Numbered from the stretch's first letter, positions 1 through 8,493 are shown. The stretch: 64,000 bases of DNA from Stutzerimonas stutzeri (GCF_024448695.1 NZ_JAMOHY010000003.1:124001-188000), one strand, 5' to 3'. Made by a program: numbers and translations. Notes: a model not told the origin generated them from the sequence alone.

Positions 1-234
1 GACGGTTGGGTCCTGACGCAGGCGGTCGAGTTCGTCGCGAAACAGCGCGACTTCATCGGCGCTGAAAAGGTTGGGAATGACCAGATAGCCGTCACGCTCG
101 AAGCGTGCGATCTGTTGCGCCGTGATGGGAGCGTTGGTCAGGTCGGTGCGGTGGATAACCGGGTCCAGACGCTCCTGCCAGCGGGGTTGATCATGCTGGC
201 GTGAAGGGTAATGGTCGGTTTGCACGGGGTTCAC
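1..234 (-). CDS. ectD: Ectoine hydroxylase EctD (N-terminal part, cut by window edge)
   Basis: EctD is a non-haem Fe(II)/2-oxoglutarate dioxygenase that converts ectoine to 5-hydroxyectoine in the cytoplasm. Only the first 78 codons lie in the window. The translation contains YPSRQ, the segment WQERLDPV and the highly conserved FERDGYLVIPNLFSADEVA, which identify the EctD N-terminus. The iron-binding core lies outside. The start is a GTG at 234. It is chosen because AAAGGAG lies 8 nt upstream and because the nearby ATG at 240 opens a frame that soon stops. The gene is 62 nt downstream of ectC on the same strand and is separated from it by a strong hairpin, so it is probably the last gene of ectABCD, perhaps expressed at a lower or separately tuned level. 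Confidence 0.93.
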   Translation of the reverse strand, partial: MNPVQTDHYPSRQHDQPRWQERLDPVIHRTDLTNAPITAQQIARFERDGYLVIPNLFSADEVALFRDELDRLRQDPTV

Positions 235-265
235 TTCGCATTCTCCTTTCGGTTGCTTGGCGAGC

Positions 266-289
266 GGCGGGTGCGGCATTGCACCCGCC
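266..289 (-). terminator. Strong hairpin between ectC and ectD
   Basis: A perfect 9-bp GC-rich stem (GGCGGGTGC / GCACCCGCC) with a 6-nt loop fills most of the 62-nt ectC-ectD gap. No T-run follows on the ectD-proximal side, so it is not a classical intrinsic terminator. It may be a partial terminator, an mRNA stabiliser or a processing site that lowers ectD relative to ectABC. The structure is seen; the role is inferred. Confidence 0.5.
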
Positions 290-296
290 TGGCCTG

Positions 297-695
297 TCAG
301 GCGAGGGTTTCGGCCTCCAGCGGATAGACACCACTTTCGTCGTGCACTTCCTTGCCGTTGAGAGGCGGGTTGAACACGCAGGCCATCTTCATGTCCTCGG
401 AGCCGCCGCGCAGCAGGTGCTCGTCGTGCTTGTCGAGGATGTACAGGGTGCCGGCCTCGATCTTGTAGATCTTGCCGTCGGCGATGGTTTCGATCTCGCC
501 GTTACCGCTGATGCAGTACACCGACTCCAGATGGTTCTGGTAGTGGATATGCGTCTCGGTGTTGGCGTAGATGGTGGTGATGTGAAACGAGAAGCCCATG
601 TTGTCGTCCTTGAGCAGCATGCGTGTGCTGTCCCAGGTTTCGGTGACGATCTTGCGGTTGGACTGCTCGCATTCGGCAAGGGTACGTACGATCAT
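297..695 (-). CDS. ectC: L-ectoine synthase EctC
   Basis: EctC cyclises N-gamma-acetyl-2,4-diaminobutyrate to ectoine, the last step of ectoine synthesis. The 132-residue length is typical of the family. The small cupin fold is visible from [16 protein letters not shown] (about residues 48-63), DKHDEHLLR (about 88-96) and the C-terminal [18 protein letters not shown], which carry the metal and substrate ligands of characterised EctC proteins. It starts with ATG 19 nt after the ectB stop and belongs to the leftward ectABC operon. Function is secure by family. Confidence 0.97.
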   Translation of the reverse strand: MIVRTLAECEQSNRKIVTETWDSTRMLLKDDNMGFSFHITTIYANTETHIHYQNHLESVYCISGNGEIETIADGKIYKIEAGTLYILDKHDEHLLRGGSEDMKMACVFNPPLNGKEVHDESGVYPLEAETLA

Positions 696-714
696 TTTTC
701 AGTTCCTCGGAAAA

Positions 715-1989
715 TCAGGAGGCCTGATCGGCGGCATGGTCGGTCATCACGGCAGCAAAGGCCTTGTCCAGGATGCTCATGGCCTTATCGATCTGCTCTT
801 CGCTGATGACCAGCGGGCAAAGACACTTGACCACTTCGCTGTGGGCGCCGCTGGTTTCGATCACCAGGCCGTTGGTGAAGGCATGGCGGCAGATGGCGGC
901 GGCGGTGTCGCCGTCCGGGCAACTGATGCCGATCATCATGCCGCGTCCCTTGACGAACAGGGAATCGGGGCCATAACGGCGGACGATCTTGTGCATGCCG
1001 TCGGCGATACGCTTGCCCTTGGCGCGCACGCTCTGGGCGAATTCGTCGTTCTGCCAGAAATGCTCAAGCGCAGCGGTGGCGGTGACAAAGGCGTGGTTGT
1101 TGCCGCGGAAGGTGCCGTTGTGCTCGCCGGGAGTCCACTGGTCCAGCTCCTTGCGCAGCAGCACCATGGCGAACGGCAGACCGAAGCCCGACAGCGACTT
1201 GGACAGGGTGATCATGTCCGGCTTGATGCCCATTTCCTCGAAGCTGAAGAAACTGCCGGTACGGCCGCAGCCGGCCTGAATGTCGTCGACGATCAGCAAC
1301 ATGTCGTGCTTGCGGCAGAGTTTTTCCAGCTTGCGCACCCACTCGGCGGATGCGGCGTTCAGGCCGCCTTCGCCCTGTACAACCTCAACGATCACCGCAG
1401 CCGGCTTGTCGATGCCGCTGGACGGGTCGGCAAGCAGCTTGTCCATCATTGCGATGGTGTTGACCTTGTCGCCGAAGTAGTTGGCGTAGGGCATGCGGCT
1501 GACGTCGGTCAGCGGAACGCCGGCAGCGCCACGGTGGTGCTGATTGCCGGTGGCTGCCAGCGCGCCGATGCTGCAACCGTGGAAGCCGTTGGTGAAGCTG
1601 ATGACGTTGCTGCGGCCTGTCACCTTGCGCGCCAGCTTCAGCGCGGCTTCCACCGCGTTGGTGCCGGTCGGGCCGGTGAACTGCATGACGTAGTTCATGC
1701 CGCGCGGCTTGAGAATCAGCCGGGAGAAGGTTTCCAGGAAACGTTCCTTGGCTTCGGAGTACATGTCCAGGCCGTGGGTAATGCCGTCATCGCTGATGTA
1801 GTCGAGCAGCGCCTGCTTGAGCACCGGATGGTTGTGCCCGTAGTTGAGGGTGCCGGCGCCGGCGAGAAAGTCGATGTATGACTTGCCTTCGCGGGTGATC
1901 AGTTCGGCGCCGCGCGCCTGTTTGAATACCACGGGGAAAGAGCGGCAGTAACTGCGAACGCCGGATTCGTGCAGTTCGAAGGTTTTCAT
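715..1989 (-). CDS. ectB: Diaminobutyrate--2-oxoglutarate transaminase EctB
   Basis: A class III PLP aminotransferase that makes L-2,4-diaminobutyrate from aspartate-semialdehyde with glutamate as amino donor, the first committed step of ectoine synthesis. At 424 residues it has the usual family length. The cofactor lysine is K264 in ITLSKSLSGFG, and the PLP-nitrogen aspartate lies in LLIVDDIQAG (about 231-240). The N-terminus MKTFELHESGVRSYCRSFP is typical of EctB. Its start codon overlaps the ectA stop by 4 nt (ATGA), which indicates translational coupling. Confidence 0.97.
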   Translation of the reverse strand: MKTFELHESGVRSYCRSFPVVFKQARGAELITREGKSYIDFLAGAGTLNYGHNHPVLKQALLDYISDDGITHGLDMYSEAKERFLETFSRLILKPRGMNYVMQFTGPTGTNAVEAALKLARKVTGRSNVISFTNGFHGCSIGALAATGNQHHRGAAGVPLTDVSRMPYANYFGDKVNTIAMMDKLLADPSSGIDKPAAVIVEVVQGEGGLNAASAEWVRKLEKLCRKHDMLLIVDDIQAGCGRTGSFFSFEEMGIKPDMITLSKSLSGFGLPFAMVLLRKELDQWTPGEHNGTFRGNNHAFVTATAALEHFWQNDEFAQSVRAKGKRIADGMHKIVRRYGPDSLFVKGRGMMIGISCPDGDTAAAICRHAFTNGLVIETSGAHSEVVKCLCPLVISEEQIDKAMSILDKAFAAVMTDHAADQAS

Positions 1990-2516
1990 GCGGTTTCCTC
2001 TGATTTTTCTTCTGGATTCGGAATGTCGAATGGGCCAGCCCGATACAGCACTTCGTCCTCGTGCTGGCCGGCAAAGTGCACGGCGCGGGAAAACAGCGTG
2101 CGGGTGTCGTAGTCGACGCCCAGTCGCGCGAAGGCCTTTTTGAACAGGGCTTGGGATGCGCCGTTATCGGGCGAGATGGTCGTTTCCATGAAACGAACGC
2201 CCTGGCTGGCGACCCGATGGGTCAGGGCCATCAACATGCGCAGAGCCAGACCCTGGCCGCGCATCGAGGCGTCTACCGCGACCTGCCAGACGAACAAAGT
2301 GTCCGGGCGGGAAGGTGGGCAGTAACCGGAAATGAAACCGACCAGCTGACCCTGTGCATCTTCGGCAGCAATGGCGGTATCGGCGAAATCGGAACACTGC
2401 AGAAGGTTGCAGTAGACCGAGTTGGTATCCAGCGGCTGGCAGCGGGCTACCAGTGCGTGGAGGGCAAAACCGTCGCCGTCGGTTGGGCGACGGAGCGTTA
2501 CGGTAGGAACACTCAA
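1986..2516 (-). CDS. ectA: L-2,4-diaminobutyrate acetyltransferase EctA
   Basis: A GNAT-fold acetyltransferase that acetylates diaminobutyrate at the gamma-amino group with acetyl-CoA. The 176-residue protein shows the family N-terminus (RRPTDGDG, then DTNSVYCNLL), the substrate-pocket region GFISGYCPPSRPDTLFVWQV, and the acetyl-CoA loop MRGQGLALRML (about 105-115). The start is a TTG: AAAGGA lies 6-7 nt upstream and no in-frame ATG or GTG fits the family N-terminus. It is the first gene of ectABC(D), and its 3' end overlaps ectB. Confidence 0.95.
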   Translation of the reverse strand: MSVPTVTLRRPTDGDGFALHALVARCQPLDTNSVYCNLLQCSDFADTAIAAEDAQGQLVGFISGYCPPSRPDTLFVWQVAVDASMRGQGLALRMLMALTHRVASQGVRFMETTISPDNGASQALFKKAFARLGVDYDTRTLFSRAVHFAGQHEDEVLYRAGPFDIPNPEEKSEETA

Positions 2517-2554
2517 AACAAGTCCTTTGGGGTTGCTGATTGAAATCCTTTTCT

Positions 2555-2584
2555 AGGATAAACACATGGAAAATCATTTCTCAA
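2555..2584 (-). promoter_or_regulatory. Candidate ectA promoter
   Basis: On the minus strand a TTGAGA (-35) and TATCCT (-10) are separated by 18 nt. The -10 ends about 38 nt before the TTG start of ectA. The match to sigma-70 consensus is moderate. Ectoine promoters are usually salt-induced, but nothing in the sequence proves which sigma factor acts here. Confidence 0.45.
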
Positions 2585-3031
2585 CCCGAACTCTGCCTTG
2601 AGTCGACAGATATGCAGCAGATATTGATCATATCGGCAGCGTATGGATGGGTTCTGTCTTGCGGGATATTCAGTGGTGAACAGGGCGAATATCCAGGCAG
2701 ATATTCAGCGAAGTTGCAGGCGGTCAACAAGCATGTTCGAAGGTGTCGAGACGAGTGTTGTTCAAGGGCCCGAAAGAGTCTTTCGTATTTTTGCTGAAAG
2801 CCCTGATTGGTGGGGCTTTCGGGCGTTCCATCAAGGGCTTTTTGGTGTTCTCGGAAAAGGCTGCGAATATGATGTGATCAGCCAGACAGAATCAAGCTGA
2901 AATCAGGCGAGTTCAGTCACTGTAAATGGACGTCCTGCTTTGCTGATATTCAGGGGTGATATCGTCGCTATTGCGGCGCAGAATCGCCCACGCGATAAAA
3001 GATGAAAAATAATTCATGATGAGTTGCTTGT
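2585..3031. other. AT-richer intergenic region between ectA and zwf
   Basis: No convincing gene is seen; short open frames here have poor codon use and no ribosome-binding site. It contains a perfect 15-bp palindrome CGAAAGAGTCTTTCG (2771-2785), a hairpin GAAAGCCC/GGGCTTTC (2796-2820), and three copies of GATATTCAG, two of them in the longer form GATATTCAG-N-GGTGA (near 2664 and 2944). These may be regulatory sites for the ectoine operon or remnants of a lost gene. A small RNA cannot be excluded. Confidence 0.4.
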
Positions 3032-3055
3032 CGGCGGAACTCAGAAGTTCCGCCG
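3032..3055. terminator. Hairpin downstream of zwf
   Basis: A 10-bp perfect stem (CGGCGGAACT / AGTTCCGCCG) with a 4-nt loop lies about 100 nt past the zwf stop codon. No T-run flanks it on either strand, so it would be a weak or factor-assisted terminator of zwf. Confidence 0.4.
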
Positions 3056-3153
3056 CAGTTGTCAGTCAATGTTACAGATAGTGGTGCGAATATGTACTGG
3101 ACTGCTCTACCAGGCATTATCCGGGCGATTGCACGGTGTCGCGCAGCCGCCTG

Positions 3154-4596
3154 CTATTGTCGCCACCGGCTGCCCTGTCGCTCAATCAGCTGATGGGCCT
3201 GTTCGGGGCCATCGGTACCGGCTGGATAGGGCCGTGGCTTGCGATAATGGCTGTGCCAGCCACGCAGGATCGGATCGACCCAGCGCCAGGCGGCTTCTAC
3301 TTCGTCGCGACGCATGAACAGCGTCGAATCGCCCTCGATGACGTCCAGTAGCAGGCGCTCGTAAGCCTCCCAGCGGCGCGTGCTGCTGAAGGCGTGAACC
3401 AGATTCAGGTCCAGCTCCACCGGTTCCAGCTGCATGCCTTTGCCGGGCGCCTTGGCCATCAGCTGCAGGCTGATGCTTTCCTCGGGCTGCAGGCGGATCA
3501 CCAGGCGGTTGGTCTCGCCCTTGCTGAACAGCATGTGCGGTACCGGCTTGAAGGTGATGATGATTTCCGAGCGCTTGCTGGCCATGCGCTTGCCGGTGCG
3601 CAGGTAAAAGGGCACGCCCGCCCAGCGCCAGTTGTCGATTTCAGCCTTTACCGCGACGAAGGTTTCAGTGTCGCTGTCATTGTCGATGTTCTTTTCGAAG
3701 TAGTAGGCCTGCACGTCGTGACCGCCGATCTGCCCGGCGCCGTACTGGCCGCGCACGGTCTTGTCCTGCACGTCGTTGCCCGTGATGGGCTTGAGGGCTT
3801 CGAGCACCTTGACCTTCTCGTTGCGTACCGACTCGGCGTCGAAGCGTACCGGCGCCTCCATGGCCACCAAGCAGAGCAGCTGCAACAGGTGATTCTGCAG
3901 CATGTCGCGCATGGCGCCCGCGTTGTCGTAGTAACTGCCGCGATTTTCCACGCCGAGGGTTTCGGCCACGGTGATCTGCACATTGTCGATATGCCCGGCA
4001 CGCCAGATCGGCTCGAACAGCGCATTGGCGAAACGCAGCGCCATGAGGTTCTGCACGGTTTCCTTGCCCAGATAATGATCGATCCGGTAAATCCGTGGCT
4101 CGGGAAACATCTGGCCGATGGCGGCATTGATCGACAACGCCGAATCGAGTGAATGGCCGATGGGTTTTTCCAGCACGATGCGCGCGTTTTTGCCGGCCAG
4201 CCCGGCACTTTCGAGATTGGAGGCAATCGGCTCGAACAGGTCGGGGGCGGTGGCCAGGTAATGCACGTGCACGCGGCCTTCGGCCTGTCCCAACTGGTGC
4301 GCGAGGCGGACGAATTCGCCGCGCTGGGAGGCGTCCATGGGGAAATAATCGAGGCGTTGGCTGAAAGCCTGCCAGACGTTCGTATCGAAATCGTTGCGCG
4401 CCACCTGTGCCCGGCAATGGCGCTCGGCCAAAGTCACATAGGCGTTGCGCTCCAGGCGCTTGCGGGCGATGGCAAGAATGCGCACGTCCCGGTGCAGTCG
4501 CCCTTCGCGATGCAGGTGATAGAGCGCGGGGATGAGCTTGTGCAACGCCAGGTCACCGGTGCCGCCGAAGACCAGCATGTCGCAGGGAATGGACAC
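3154..4596 (-). CDS. zwf: Glucose-6-phosphate 1-dehydrogenase (second, regulator-linked zwf type)
   Basis: Oxidises glucose 6-phosphate to 6-phosphogluconolactone, feeding the Entner-Doudoroff and pentose-phosphate routes and producing NAD(P)H. The 480-residue protein has the Rossmann motif FGGTGDLA (10-17), EKPIG (143-147) and the active-site signature RIDHYLGKE (171-179). Its neighbours (an RpiR-type regulator, pycR and pyruvate carboxylase) match the locus of the accessory zwf of Pseudomonas, not the hexR-zwf-pgl-eda operon. It is divergent from the HexR-like gene, and a perfect HexR-type palindrome sits 77-95 nt upstream of its ATG, so repression by that regulator is likely. Confidence 0.96.
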   Translation of the reverse strand: MSIPCDMLVFGGTGDLALHKLIPALYHLHREGRLHRDVRILAIARKRLERNAYVTLAERHCRAQVARNDFDTNVWQAFSQRLDYFPMDASQRGEFVRLAHQLGQAEGRVHVHYLATAPDLFEPIASNLESAGLAGKNARIVLEKPIGHSLDSALSINAAIGQMFPEPRIYRIDHYLGKETVQNLMALRFANALFEPIWRAGHIDNVQITVAETLGVENRGSYYDNAGAMRDMLQNHLLQLLCLVAMEAPVRFDAESVRNEKVKVLEALKPITGNDVQDKTVRGQYGAGQIGGHDVQAYYFEKNIDNDSDTETFVAVKAEIDNWRWAGVPFYLRTGKRMASKRSEIIITFKPVPHMLFSKGETNRLVIRLQPEESISLQLMAKAPGKGMQLEPVELDLNLVHAFSSTRRWEAYERLLLDVIEGDSTLFMRRDEVEAAWRWVDPILRGWHSHYRKPRPYPAGTDGPEQAHQLIERQGSRWRQ

Positions 4597-4672
4597 GACA
4601 TCACTCCTACTTGATGAGACGGGCTGAGGTGAGATCGGTTTTCGACAGCCCGATGTGGGCGATGTTGCAGCT

Positions 4673-4691
4673 CTTGTAGTATAACTACAAG
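4673..4691. promoter_or_regulatory. HexR-type operator palindrome between zwf and the RpiR-family regulator
   Basis: CTTGTAGTATAACTACAAG is a perfect 8-3-8 inverted repeat. Its core TGTAGTATAACTACA matches the gammaproteobacterial HexR consensus TGTARTNNNAYTACA. It lies in the divergent intergenic region, so one protein bound here could control both zwf and the regulator gene. The palindrome is seen; the binding protein is inferred from the adjacent gene family. Confidence 0.85.
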
Positions 4692-4777
4692 CCCACTACA
4701 CAATCTGACGGGCTGGGTCATGGCGCAGCGTTGCGCGCATGGCGCTCGTCAGGTACAGAGCATAGCGAGCCTACCCC

Positions 4778-5644
4778 GTGAACCTGCTGCAACACATCGC
4801 CCAATCGAGAAGTCTGCTGCGTAAGTCGGAATTGAAGGTGGCAGACCATGTGCTGCTCGACCCGGCATCGGTGATGCACAGTTCCATGGCTGATCTGGCC
4901 CATGTGGTCGGTGTTAGCGAGCCGACCATCGTGCGTTTCTGTCGTGCCATCGGCTGCCTGGGCTTCCAGGACCTCAAGCTGAAGCTGGCGCAGAGCCTGG
5001 CCGCCGGCGCGAGCTTCGGCCAGTTCGCCATCAGCGAGAACGACTCGACCAGCGACATCAGTCAGAAGATTTTCGACACCACGCTGCACACCCTGATGGA
5101 GGTGCGCGAGCATCTCGATCCCGTTGCACTGGAAAAGGCCATCTCTGCCATGGCCAAGGCCGAGCGTGTGGAGTTCTACGGCTTCGGCGCCTCCGGCGCA
5201 GTGGCCACTGACGCCCAGCACAAGTTCTTCCGCCTGCTGCTCAGCGCCGCCGCCTATTCGGACCCGCACATGCAGGCGATGTCCGCGGTGACGCTCAAGC
5301 CCACTGACGTGGCGATCTGCATTTCCCAGTCGGGGCGCTCCAAGGATCTGCTGATCACCGCCAACGTGGTGCGTGAAAGCGGCGCGACGCTGGTCACCCT
5401 GTGCCCGAGCCAGACGCCGCTGGCCGAACTGGCCACCGTTAACCTCGCCATCGACGTGCAGGAAGACACCGAGATCTATACCCCGCTGACCTCGCGTATC
5501 GCCCATCTGGTCGTGATCGACGTGCTGGCCATGGGTGTCGCCATGGCGCGCGGCCCGGATCTGGTCAACCACCTGAAAAGCGTCAAGCGCAGCCTGCGCA
5601 GCCTGCGTCTGTCGCCCAAGTCGCTGAAGCATCAGGACGATTGA
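4778..5644 (+). CDS. hexR: HexR-like RpiR/MurR-family transcriptional regulator
   Basis: A cytoplasmic repressor with an N-terminal RpiR helix-turn-helix (about 1-75, including VGVSEPTIVRFCRAIG) and a C-terminal SIS sugar-phosphate-binding domain (about 115-255, with GFGASGAVA and ISQSGRSKDL). HexR proteins release DNA on binding KDPG and control glucose catabolism. The start is GTG at 4778 with only a weak upstream ribosome-binding site; the N-terminus MNLLQHIAQSRSLLRKSE fits the family. It is divergent from zwf with the palindrome between them. Pseudomonas usually has another hexR beside edd/zwf elsewhere, so this may be the paralogue and the symbol should be read as HexR-like. Confidence 0.88.
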   Translation: MNLLQHIAQSRSLLRKSELKVADHVLLDPASVMHSSMADLAHVVGVSEPTIVRFCRAIGCLGFQDLKLKLAQSLAAGASFGQFAISENDSTSDISQKIFDTTLHTLMEVREHLDPVALEKAISAMAKAERVEFYGFGASGAVATDAQHKFFRLLLSAAAYSDPHMQAMSAVTLKPTDVAICISQSGRSKDLLITANVVRESGATLVTLCPSQTPLAELATVNLAIDVQEDTEIYTPLTSRIAHLVVIDVLAMGVAMARGPDLVNHLKSVKRSLRSLRLSPKSLKHQDD

Positions 5645-5739
5645 CGCCGGGCGTCACCGGTTTGTCATCGGACTGACTTCATGGCGTCACTCACGGCTTC
5701 GATGCTGATCTCTCCAACCCTGTTTCGGGAGAACAGCAC

Positions 5740-5934
5740 ATGTCCCAGTACCGCGAAGCCTATGTCAACCTCGAAGCCCGCGCTCGCCGCAAGCAGCAGG
5801 ACGAGCGGCGCATGTATTTCCGTCGCGCCATCGAAAACCATGCCGAGCAGCTTCGGTTGCAGGCGCAGCTAATGGAGTTTCCCGATCTGCTCAGTGGCGA
5901 CCGTCGCGTAGCGGCGTGCCGGCAAAGCGTGTAG
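5740..5934 (+). CDS. Small conserved-looking hypothetical protein
   Basis: A 64-residue, highly charged, predicted helical protein (MSQYREAYVNLEARARRKQQ...). A good ribosome-binding site, GGGAGAA, lies 7 nt before the ATG, and the codon use matches its neighbours. It lies 95 nt after the HexR-like gene on the same strand, and its last 44 nt overlap the convergent pycR gene. No family is recognised; the length and lack of signal or membrane segments suggest a small cytosolic protein. It may be co-transcribed with the regulator. Confidence 0.6.
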   Translation: MSQYREAYVNLEARARRKQQDERRMYFRRAIENHAEQLRLQAQLMEFPDLLSGDRRVAACRQSV

Positions 5935-6850
5935 CCAGCGCACTGATCTGGGCGCGCTCTTCACGGATGAAGGCGAAGAACGCCTGGGCTACCGGGCTCA
6001 GGCGTTTGCCGCGCGGGTGCACCACGCACCAGCTGCGATACAGCGGTAACTCTGCTATCGGTAGCTCGCGCAGCAGTCCGCAGGCCAGCTCCAGATGCAC
6101 GGCGTGGCGCGGCAGCAGTGCCACGCCAAGACCCGCCACCACACCTTCGCGCAGCGCATCCAGCGAGGCCACCTGAATGGTCTGGGCGAAATGCGCACGC
6201 TTTTGCCGCAGGTAATCTTCGCTGGCCTTGCGCGTACCGGAACCGGGCTCGCGAACCAGCAGCGGGTAGGGTGTCAGGTCTTGCAGCGAGAGTTCGGCGG
6301 CATGGCACAGTGGGTGCTCGGGCGGCGCCACGGCGATGATCGGGTTGTCGAGAAAGGGCAGGAATTCCAGGTCCATGTCAGTCGGCACCTGGGACATGAT
6401 CAGCAGATCGTCGCGACTCACCGACAGGCGCTTGACCGCCTGGGCGTGGTTGACCACCAGCAGTTGCAGGCTGACTTCCGGATGCTGGCGCCTGAAGGCT
6501 GCGAACAGGTGTGGTGTGATGTACTTGGCGCTCGACTCCACCGCCAGGTTCAGCTGCCCCTGCAATGAGCCGTGCAGATCGGACAGCTGCATGTCGAGGC
6601 TGTCCAGGCGACCGAATATATCGGTGCTGGCGCGCTGCAGCGCTTCGGCGGCGTCGGTGAGGTAGAGCTTCTTGCCCAGGTATTCAAACAGCGGTTGACC
6701 GACCAGCTCTTCCAGCTGACGAATCTGCAGGCTCACGGCCGGCTGGGTCAGTGCCATTTCCTCTGCAGCACGACTGTAGGAGTGGCTCTCGCAGACTGCA
6801 CGGAACACCTGTAGCTGGCGCAGCGTAATGCGCATCAGCGATCTTCGCAT
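5891..6850 (-). CDS. pycR: LysR-type regulator PycR
   Basis: A LysR-family activator: winged helix-turn-helix at about residues 9-70 (RQLQVFRAV, SRAAEEMALTQPAVSLQIRQLE) and a two-lobed effector-binding domain from about 95 to 300. It is divergent from the pyruvate carboxylase genes, the position of PycR in P. aeruginosa, where that protein regulates pyruvate carboxylase. The 6850 start gives MRRSLMRITLRQLQVF; a second ATG five codons later (6835) is also possible. A perfect palindrome at 6932-6947 is a candidate binding site. Confidence 0.88.
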   Translation of the reverse strand: MRRSLMRITLRQLQVFRAVCESHSYSRAAEEMALTQPAVSLQIRQLEELVGQPLFEYLGKKLYLTDAAEALQRASTDIFGRLDSLDMQLSDLHGSLQGQLNLAVESSAKYITPHLFAAFRRQHPEVSLQLLVVNHAQAVKRLSVSRDDLLIMSQVPTDMDLEFLPFLDNPIIAVAPPEHPLCHAAELSLQDLTPYPLLVREPGSGTRKASEDYLRQKRAHFAQTIQVASLDALREGVVAGLGVALLPRHAVHLELACGLLRELPIAELPLYRSWCVVHPRGKRLSPVAQAFFAFIREERAQISALATRFAGTPLRDGRH

Positions 6851-6931
6851 CGTTTTCGCTGCCTTTTTGCGTGGTTTTTCGGTCGTGTCGTCTACCTGGA
6901 AGCCAGGCTGGCTGCCTATTCTGGCACAGCT

Positions 6932-6947
6932 ATAAGTATTTACTTAT
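6932..6947. promoter_or_regulatory. Candidate LysR-type operator in the pycR-pycA intergenic region
   Basis: ATAAGTATTTACTTAT is a perfect 7-2-7 palindrome lying 82 nt upstream of pycR and 130 nt upstream of pycA. Its size and AT-rich dyad form suit a LysR-type binding site controlling both divergent genes. Function is inferred from position. Confidence 0.6.
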
Positions 6948-7077
6948 CCCCAATCAAACAATTATTCATTTTCGGTAATCCCCCTCGCAGGCGTAGGGTG
7001 AAAAACGCTCGCTCGACAAGGCGAGCGACTATCGGCCCGTCGCTTGGGTCGTCCGTTCATCGATCCGAGGGAAGACA

Positions 7078-8493
7078 GTGATCAAGAAGCTGCTGATCGC
7101 AAACCGCGGTGAAATTGCCGTTCGCATCGTGCGGGCCTGCGCCGAAATGGGTGTTCGTTCGGTGGCGGTATTTTCCGAGGCCGACCGTCATGCGCTGCAC
7201 GTCAAGCGTGCCGACGAGGCTTATTTCATCGGCGAAGATCCGCTGGCCGGGTATCTGAATCCGCGCAAACTGGTCAACCTGGCGGTGGAAACCAACTGTG
7301 ATGCCTTGCATCCCGGCTACGGGTTTCTGTCCGAGAACCCTGAGCTGGCGGAAATCTGCGCCGAGCGCGGAATCAGATTCGTCGGCCCGAGTGCGGAAGT
7401 CATTCGTCGCATGGGCGACAAGACCGAGGCCCGACGCAGCATGATCAAGGCGGGCGTGCCGGTCACACCCGGCACCGAAGGCAATGTCGTCGATATGGAC
7501 GAGGCCCTGCGCGAGGCCGAGCGTCTCGGCTACCCGGTGATGCTCAAGGCTACTTCCGGCGGCGGCGGGCGCGGCATTCGTCGCTGCAATACCGTCGAGG
7601 AGCTGCAGCATGCCTGGCCGCGGGTGATTTCAGAAGCGACCAAGGCCTTTGGCTCGGCGGATGTCTTTCTGGAGAAATGCATCGTCGAGCCCAAGCACAT
7701 CGAGGCGCAGGTGCTGGCCGACAGTTTCGGCAACACCGTGCACCTGTTCGAGCGCGACTGCTCGATCCAGCGACGCAACCAGAAGCTCATCGAGATCGCC
7801 CCCAGCCCGCAACTGACCCCCGAACAGCGCGCCTACATCGGTGACCTGGCGGTGCGTGCGGCCAAGGCCGTGGGTTACGAGAATGCCGGCACCGTGGAAT
7901 TCCTGCTCGCCGATGGCGAGGTGTATTTCATGGAGATGAACACCCGCGTGCAGGTGGAACACACCATCACCGAGGAAATCACCGGCATCGACATTGTTCG
8001 CGAGCAGATCCGCATCGCCTCGGGCCTGCCGCTCTCGGTCAAGCAGGAAGATATCCAGTACCGTGGTTTCGCCCTGCAGTTCCGCATCAATGCCGAGGAG
8101 CCGCGCAACAACTTCCTGCCCTGCTTCGGCAAGATCACCCGCTACTACGCGCCCGGTGGCCCCGGCGTGCGTACCGATACGGCGATCTACACCGGCTACA
8201 CCATTCCGCCGTACTACGACTCCATGTGCCTGAAGCTGATCGTCTGGGCGCTGACCTGGGAAGAAGCGCTGGCTCGCGGCTCGCGGGCGCTGGACGACAT
8301 GCGCGTGCAGGGCGTGAAGACCACCGCCACCTACTACCAGCAGATCCTCGCCAACCCGGATTTCCGCAGCGGCAAATTCAACACCAGCTTCGTCGACAAC
8401 CACCCCGAGCTGCTGAACTACTCGATCAAGCGCAAGCCGGGCGAACTGGCCCTGGCCATTGCCGCGGCTATCGCCGCCCACGCCGGCCTGTGA
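7078..8493 (+). CDS. pycA: Pyruvate carboxylase subunit A (biotin carboxylase)
   Basis: The ATP-grasp biotin carboxylase subunit of two-subunit pyruvate carboxylase. It carboxylates the biotin of subunit B with bicarbonate and ATP, for anaplerotic oxaloacetate synthesis. The 471-residue protein has the N-terminal ANRGEIAVRI, the glycine-rich ATP loop KATSGGGGRGIRR (about 158-170), FLEKCIVEPKHIE, and the catalytic region FMEMNTRVQVEHTITEEITG (about 283-302). The start is GTG at 7078 after a GAGGGAAG ribosome-binding site. It is an AccC relative, but its place beside subunit B and pycR assigns it to pyruvate carboxylase. Confidence 0.95.
   Translation: MIKKLLIANRGEIAVRIVRACAEMGVRSVAVFSEADRHALHVKRADEAYFIGEDPLAGYLNPRKLVNLAVETNCDALHPGYGFLSENPELAEICAERGIRFVGPSAEVIRRMGDKTEARRSMIKAGVPVTPGTEGNVVDMDEALREAERLGYPVMLKATSGGGGRGIRRCNTVEELQHAWPRVISEATKAFGSADVFLEKCIVEPKHIEAQVLADSFGNTVHLFERDCSIQRRNQKLIEIAPSPQLTPEQRAYIGDLAVRAAKAVGYENAGTVEFLLADGEVYFMEMNTRVQVEHTITEEITGIDIVREQIRIASGLPLSVKQEDIQYRGFALQFRINAEEPRNNFLPCFGKITRYYAPGGPGVRTDTAIYTGYTIPPYYDSMCLKLIVWALTWEEALARGSRALDDMRVQGVKTTATYYQQILANPDFRSGKFNTSFVDNHPELLNYSIKRKPGELALAIAAAIAAHAGL

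Noticed and set aside
2540-2797. An 85-codon plus-strand ORF upstream of ectA
   Set aside because: No ribosome-binding site, poor codon use and no family; the region looks like spacer or regulatory DNA.
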